Positions 5,258 to 6,395 of a DNA stretch of 6,395 nucleotides are shown here, piece after piece. Position 1 is the first letter of the stretch, and each line of letters opens with the position of its first letter. Origin of the DNA: Candidatus Bipolaricaulota bacterium (GTDB lineage: Bacteria > Bipolaricaulota > Bipolaricaulia > Bipolaricaulales > Bipolaricaulaceae); NCBI GenBank assembly GCA_027027485.1, contig JALVLL010000009.1, positions 1 to 6,395 of the forward strand, read 5' to 3'. A program made the translations under genes and the position numbers. The notes below the pieces were generated by a model. It ran no database searches. It was not told the origin of the DNA and saw only the letters and a program-made list of their open reading frames with translations.

Positions 5258-5263
5258 AGTATA
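5258..5263 (-). promoter_or_regulatory. -10 box of the sirtuin-pncC operon
   Basis: TATACT on the minus strand, a five-of-six match to TATAAT, ends seven bases before GTG 5250. The predicted start at about 5251 would give a leaderless message. No convincing -35 hexamer lies 16-18 bp upstream, so it is either a weak or an assisted promoter. Confidence 0.45.
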
Positions 5264-5289
5264 ACCGTTATGTGGAAGGCCCCCTTCGG

Positions 5290-5318
5290 TTGCACCTTCG
5301 CTCCGCGAAAACTATCAT
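5290..5318 (+). promoter_or_regulatory. Promoter of yebC
   Basis: TTGCAC (5290-5295) and TATCAT (5313-5318) are separated by exactly 17 bp. Both match the sigma-70 consensus at four to five of six positions. The predicted start near 5325 is three bases before the ATG, and no Shine-Dalgarno sequence is present, so the mRNA should be effectively leaderless. It is back-to-back with the sirtuin promoter. Confidence 0.65.
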
Positions 5319-5327
5319 CTTTACGGG

Positions 5328-6080
5328 ATGGCAGGCCACTCCAAATGGGCGAACATCAGATATCGGAAGGAGCGCCAGGACAAGAAGCGCTCCGCCCTCT
5401 TCTCGCGGCTTTCCCGGGAGATCATCGTCGCCGCTCGGGACGACCCCAACCCCGACTCCAACCCCCGGCTCGCCGCGGCCATCGAGCGCGCCAAGGCGGC
5501 CAATATGCCGAAGGAGAACATCGAGCGGGCCATAAAGCGGGCCACAGGGGAGCTCGGGGGAGAACGTTTCGAGGAGGTCATCTACGAGGGCTATGGGCCC
5601 GGGGGCGTGGCCATCTGGCTCCGGGCGGTCACCGACAACCGCAACCGCACCGCCGCCGCCGTGCGCCATATCTTCGAGTCCCACGGTGGATCCCTGGGGA
5701 CCGAGGGCTGTGTGGCGTGGCAGTTCGAGCGCAAGGGCAAGATACGCGTGGACGAGATCCCCGAAGGTATGGACAAAGAGGAGTTGATCATGGCCGGGAT
5801 CGAGCTCGGGGCCGAGGACTTCGAGGAGGACGAGGGCGCCATCATCTTCTACACGCAACCCTCAGATCTCGCCGCCGTTCGCGATGGGCTCGTGGCCAAA
5901 GGTGTAAAGATCTCCCAGGCCGAGCTCGTGATGGTCCCCAAGACAACCGTTCGGGTGGAGGGCAAGGAAGCCGAACAGCTCCTTAGGCTCCTCGATGCCC
6001 TGGACGAACAGGAGGATGTCCAGGAGGTAGTGGCCAACTTCGACGTCCCCGACGAGGTCTTGGCCAAGGTGGCCGGTTGA
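5328..6080 (+). CDS. yebC: YebC/TACO1-family translation factor or regulator
   Basis: A 250-residue full-length member of the YebC family, cytoplasmic. It begins with the hallmark MAGHSKWANIRYRKERQDKK (1-20), then FSRLSREI (25-32), NPRLAAAIERAKAANMPKENIERAIKRATG (about 45-73), YEGYGPGGVAIWL (86-98), DNRNRTAAAVRHIF (103-116) and GSLGTEGCVAWQFERKG (121-137). The last third is the acidic, more variable part ending ANFDVPDEVLAKVAG. Family members were long annotated as transcription regulators; more recent work links them to helping ribosomes through polyproline stretches, as TACO1 does in mitochondria. Which role applies here cannot be read from sequence. The neighbours in many bacteria (ruv genes) are absent; rarA follows after 71 bp with its own -10 box, so the gene is probably transcribed alone. 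Confidence 0.96.
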   Translation: MAGHSKWANIRYRKERQDKKRSALFSRLSREIIVAARDDPNPDSNPRLAAAIERAKAANMPKENIERAIKRATGELGGERFEEVIYEGYGPGGVAIWLRAVTDNRNRTAAAVRHIFESHGGSLGTEGCVAWQFERKGKIRVDEIPEGMDKEELIMAGIELGAEDFEEDEGAIIFYTQPSDLAAVRDGLVAKGVKISQAELVMVPKTTVRVEGKEAEQLLRLLDALDEQEDVQEVVANFDVPDEVLAKVAG

Positions 6081-6136
6081 GGTCCTTTCCCGTTTGTCTT
6101 CCTCGGTGCGATTCTGTCTCCGTGTTTTGTTCGAGC

Positions 6137-6142
6137 TAAAAT
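6137..6142 (+). promoter_or_regulatory. -10 box of rarA
   Basis: TAAAAT, a five-of-six match to TATAAT, ends nine bases before ATG 6152. The -35 region is weak (CTGTCT at 6114-6119, 17 bp spacing). The predicted start, about 6149, coincides with an in-frame GTG just before the ATG. The 71-bp yebC-rarA gap is otherwise pyrimidine-rich and poor in A over its first 50 bases, with no terminator hairpin seen. Confidence 0.5.
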
Positions 6143-6151
6143 GTGTTCGTG

Positions 6152-6395
6152 ATGTCCGGATTGTGGCGGGGCGAATCCCCTTTGGCCGAGAGGTTGCGCC
6201 CCTGCACCCTGGATGAGGTGGTGGGCCAAAGGCACCTCTTGGGTCCCAACGGTCCCTTGCGGGCGCTCATCGAGAAGGGGAGCTTCAACGCCCTCATCTT
6301 CTGGGGTCCCCCGGGGACGGGAAAGACCACGGTGGGGAGGCTCATCGCCCGGCGGGTGGGGGCGAAGTTCGTGTGGCTTTCGGCATCCCTGGTGG
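6152..6395 (+). CDS. rarA: Replication-associated recombination protein RarA (MgsA, AAA+ ATPase), N-terminal fragment
   Basis: The first 81 codons are present; the gene runs off the right edge. The peptide has PLAERLRPCTLDEVVGQRHL (10-29), the characteristic RarA N-terminal box, then FNALIFWGPPGTGKTTVGRLIA (45-66) containing the Walker A motif GPPGTGKT (52-59). RarA/MgsA, related to eukaryotic WRNIP1 and to clamp-loader ATPases, acts at stalled replication forks and with single-stranded-DNA-binding protein. RuvB or a clamp loader is less likely because the LRP-x-x-L-D-E-V-V-G-Q-x-H-L-L-G-x-x-G-P-L spacing and the FWGPPGTGKTT block are those of RarA. An in-frame GTG (6149) directly precedes the ATG, and either could be used. 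There is no Shine-Dalgarno sequence, in keeping with a leaderless message. Confidence 0.9.
   Translation, partial: MSGLWRGESPLAERLRPCTLDEVVGQRHLLGPNGPLRALIEKGSFNALIFWGPPGTGKTTVGRLIARRVGAKFVWLSASLV

Noticed and set aside
4559..5986. Long plus-strand open frame of 475 codons across the sirtuin and into yebC
   Set aside because: It is antisense to the sirtuin and out of frame with yebC, has low-complexity Arg/Pro/Ser/Gly composition, and shows no family motif; long shadow frames are expected in GC-rich DNA.
6081..6151. Terminator between yebC and rarA
   Set aside because: No GC-rich hairpin followed by T's is present; the pyrimidine-rich, A-poor stretch could favour Rho but that cannot be supported by reading alone.
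1..6395. CRISPR array, tRNA/rRNA, insertion sequence or phage-like module
   Set aside because: No regularly spaced repeats, tRNA-like cloverleaf, transposase motifs or terminal inverted repeats were found; all genes are typical chromosomal housekeeping or metabolic genes.

Overview
The window comes from a GC-rich bacterium, probably a thermophile. YebC, RarA, PncC and a Fur-family regulator are typical bacterial genes, and several promoters show readable -35/-10 boxes. The bifunctional CTP:inositol-1-phosphate cytidylyltransferase / di-myo-inositol-phosphate-phosphate synthase is a hallmark of thermophiles and hyperthermophiles that make the compatible solute di-myo-inositol phosphate (DIP). 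The sirtuin also looks closest to the Thermotoga-type (class U) enzymes. The phylum cannot be fixed from the sequence. A deep-branching thermophilic lineage such as Bipolaricaulota/Acetothermia is only a guess.

Layout from left to right. (1) 1-985, minus strand: the first 21 codons of a BtpA/SgcQ-like TIM-barrel gene, coupled through a GTGA overlap to an upstream PfkB-family kinase. (2) 1013-1258, plus strand: a lone MoaD/ThiS-like sulfur-carrier gene, divergent from the kinase and convergent with fur. (3) 1255-3904, minus strand: an operon running from right to left, with IPCT-DIPPS first, then a second PfkB-family kinase (possible myo-inositol kinase), then a Fur-family regulator. The regulator also has its own promoter and a palindromic operator inside the tail of the kinase gene. 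(4) 4028-5250, minus strand: a sirtuin followed by the NMN amidohydrolase PncC, overlapping by ATGA. (5) 5328-6080, plus strand: yebC. (6) 6152-6395, plus strand: the start of rarA. There is no gene-free stretch longer than about 125 bp.

How the genes may work together. The DIP cassette pairs a kinase that could make L-myo-inositol 1-phosphate from free inositol with the enzyme that converts that phosphate to CDP-inositol and then to phosphorylated DIP. The sirtuin consumes NAD+ and releases nicotinamide, while PncC returns NMN to NAD synthesis, so their tight coupling suggests NAD homeostasis. The BtpA-like gene and kinase 1 look like a small carbohydrate or nucleoside pathway with unknown substrate.

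The most striking genome-wide signal is in how genes start. Genes inside operons carry near-perfect Shine-Dalgarno sequences. Most genes that begin a transcription unit (pfkB1, moaD, fur, sirtuin, yebC, rarA) have no convincing one and instead have a -10-like hexamer 7-10 nt before the start codon, which predicts leaderless or nearly leaderless mRNAs. All functional statements rest on reading the sequence and family knowledge; no database search was run.
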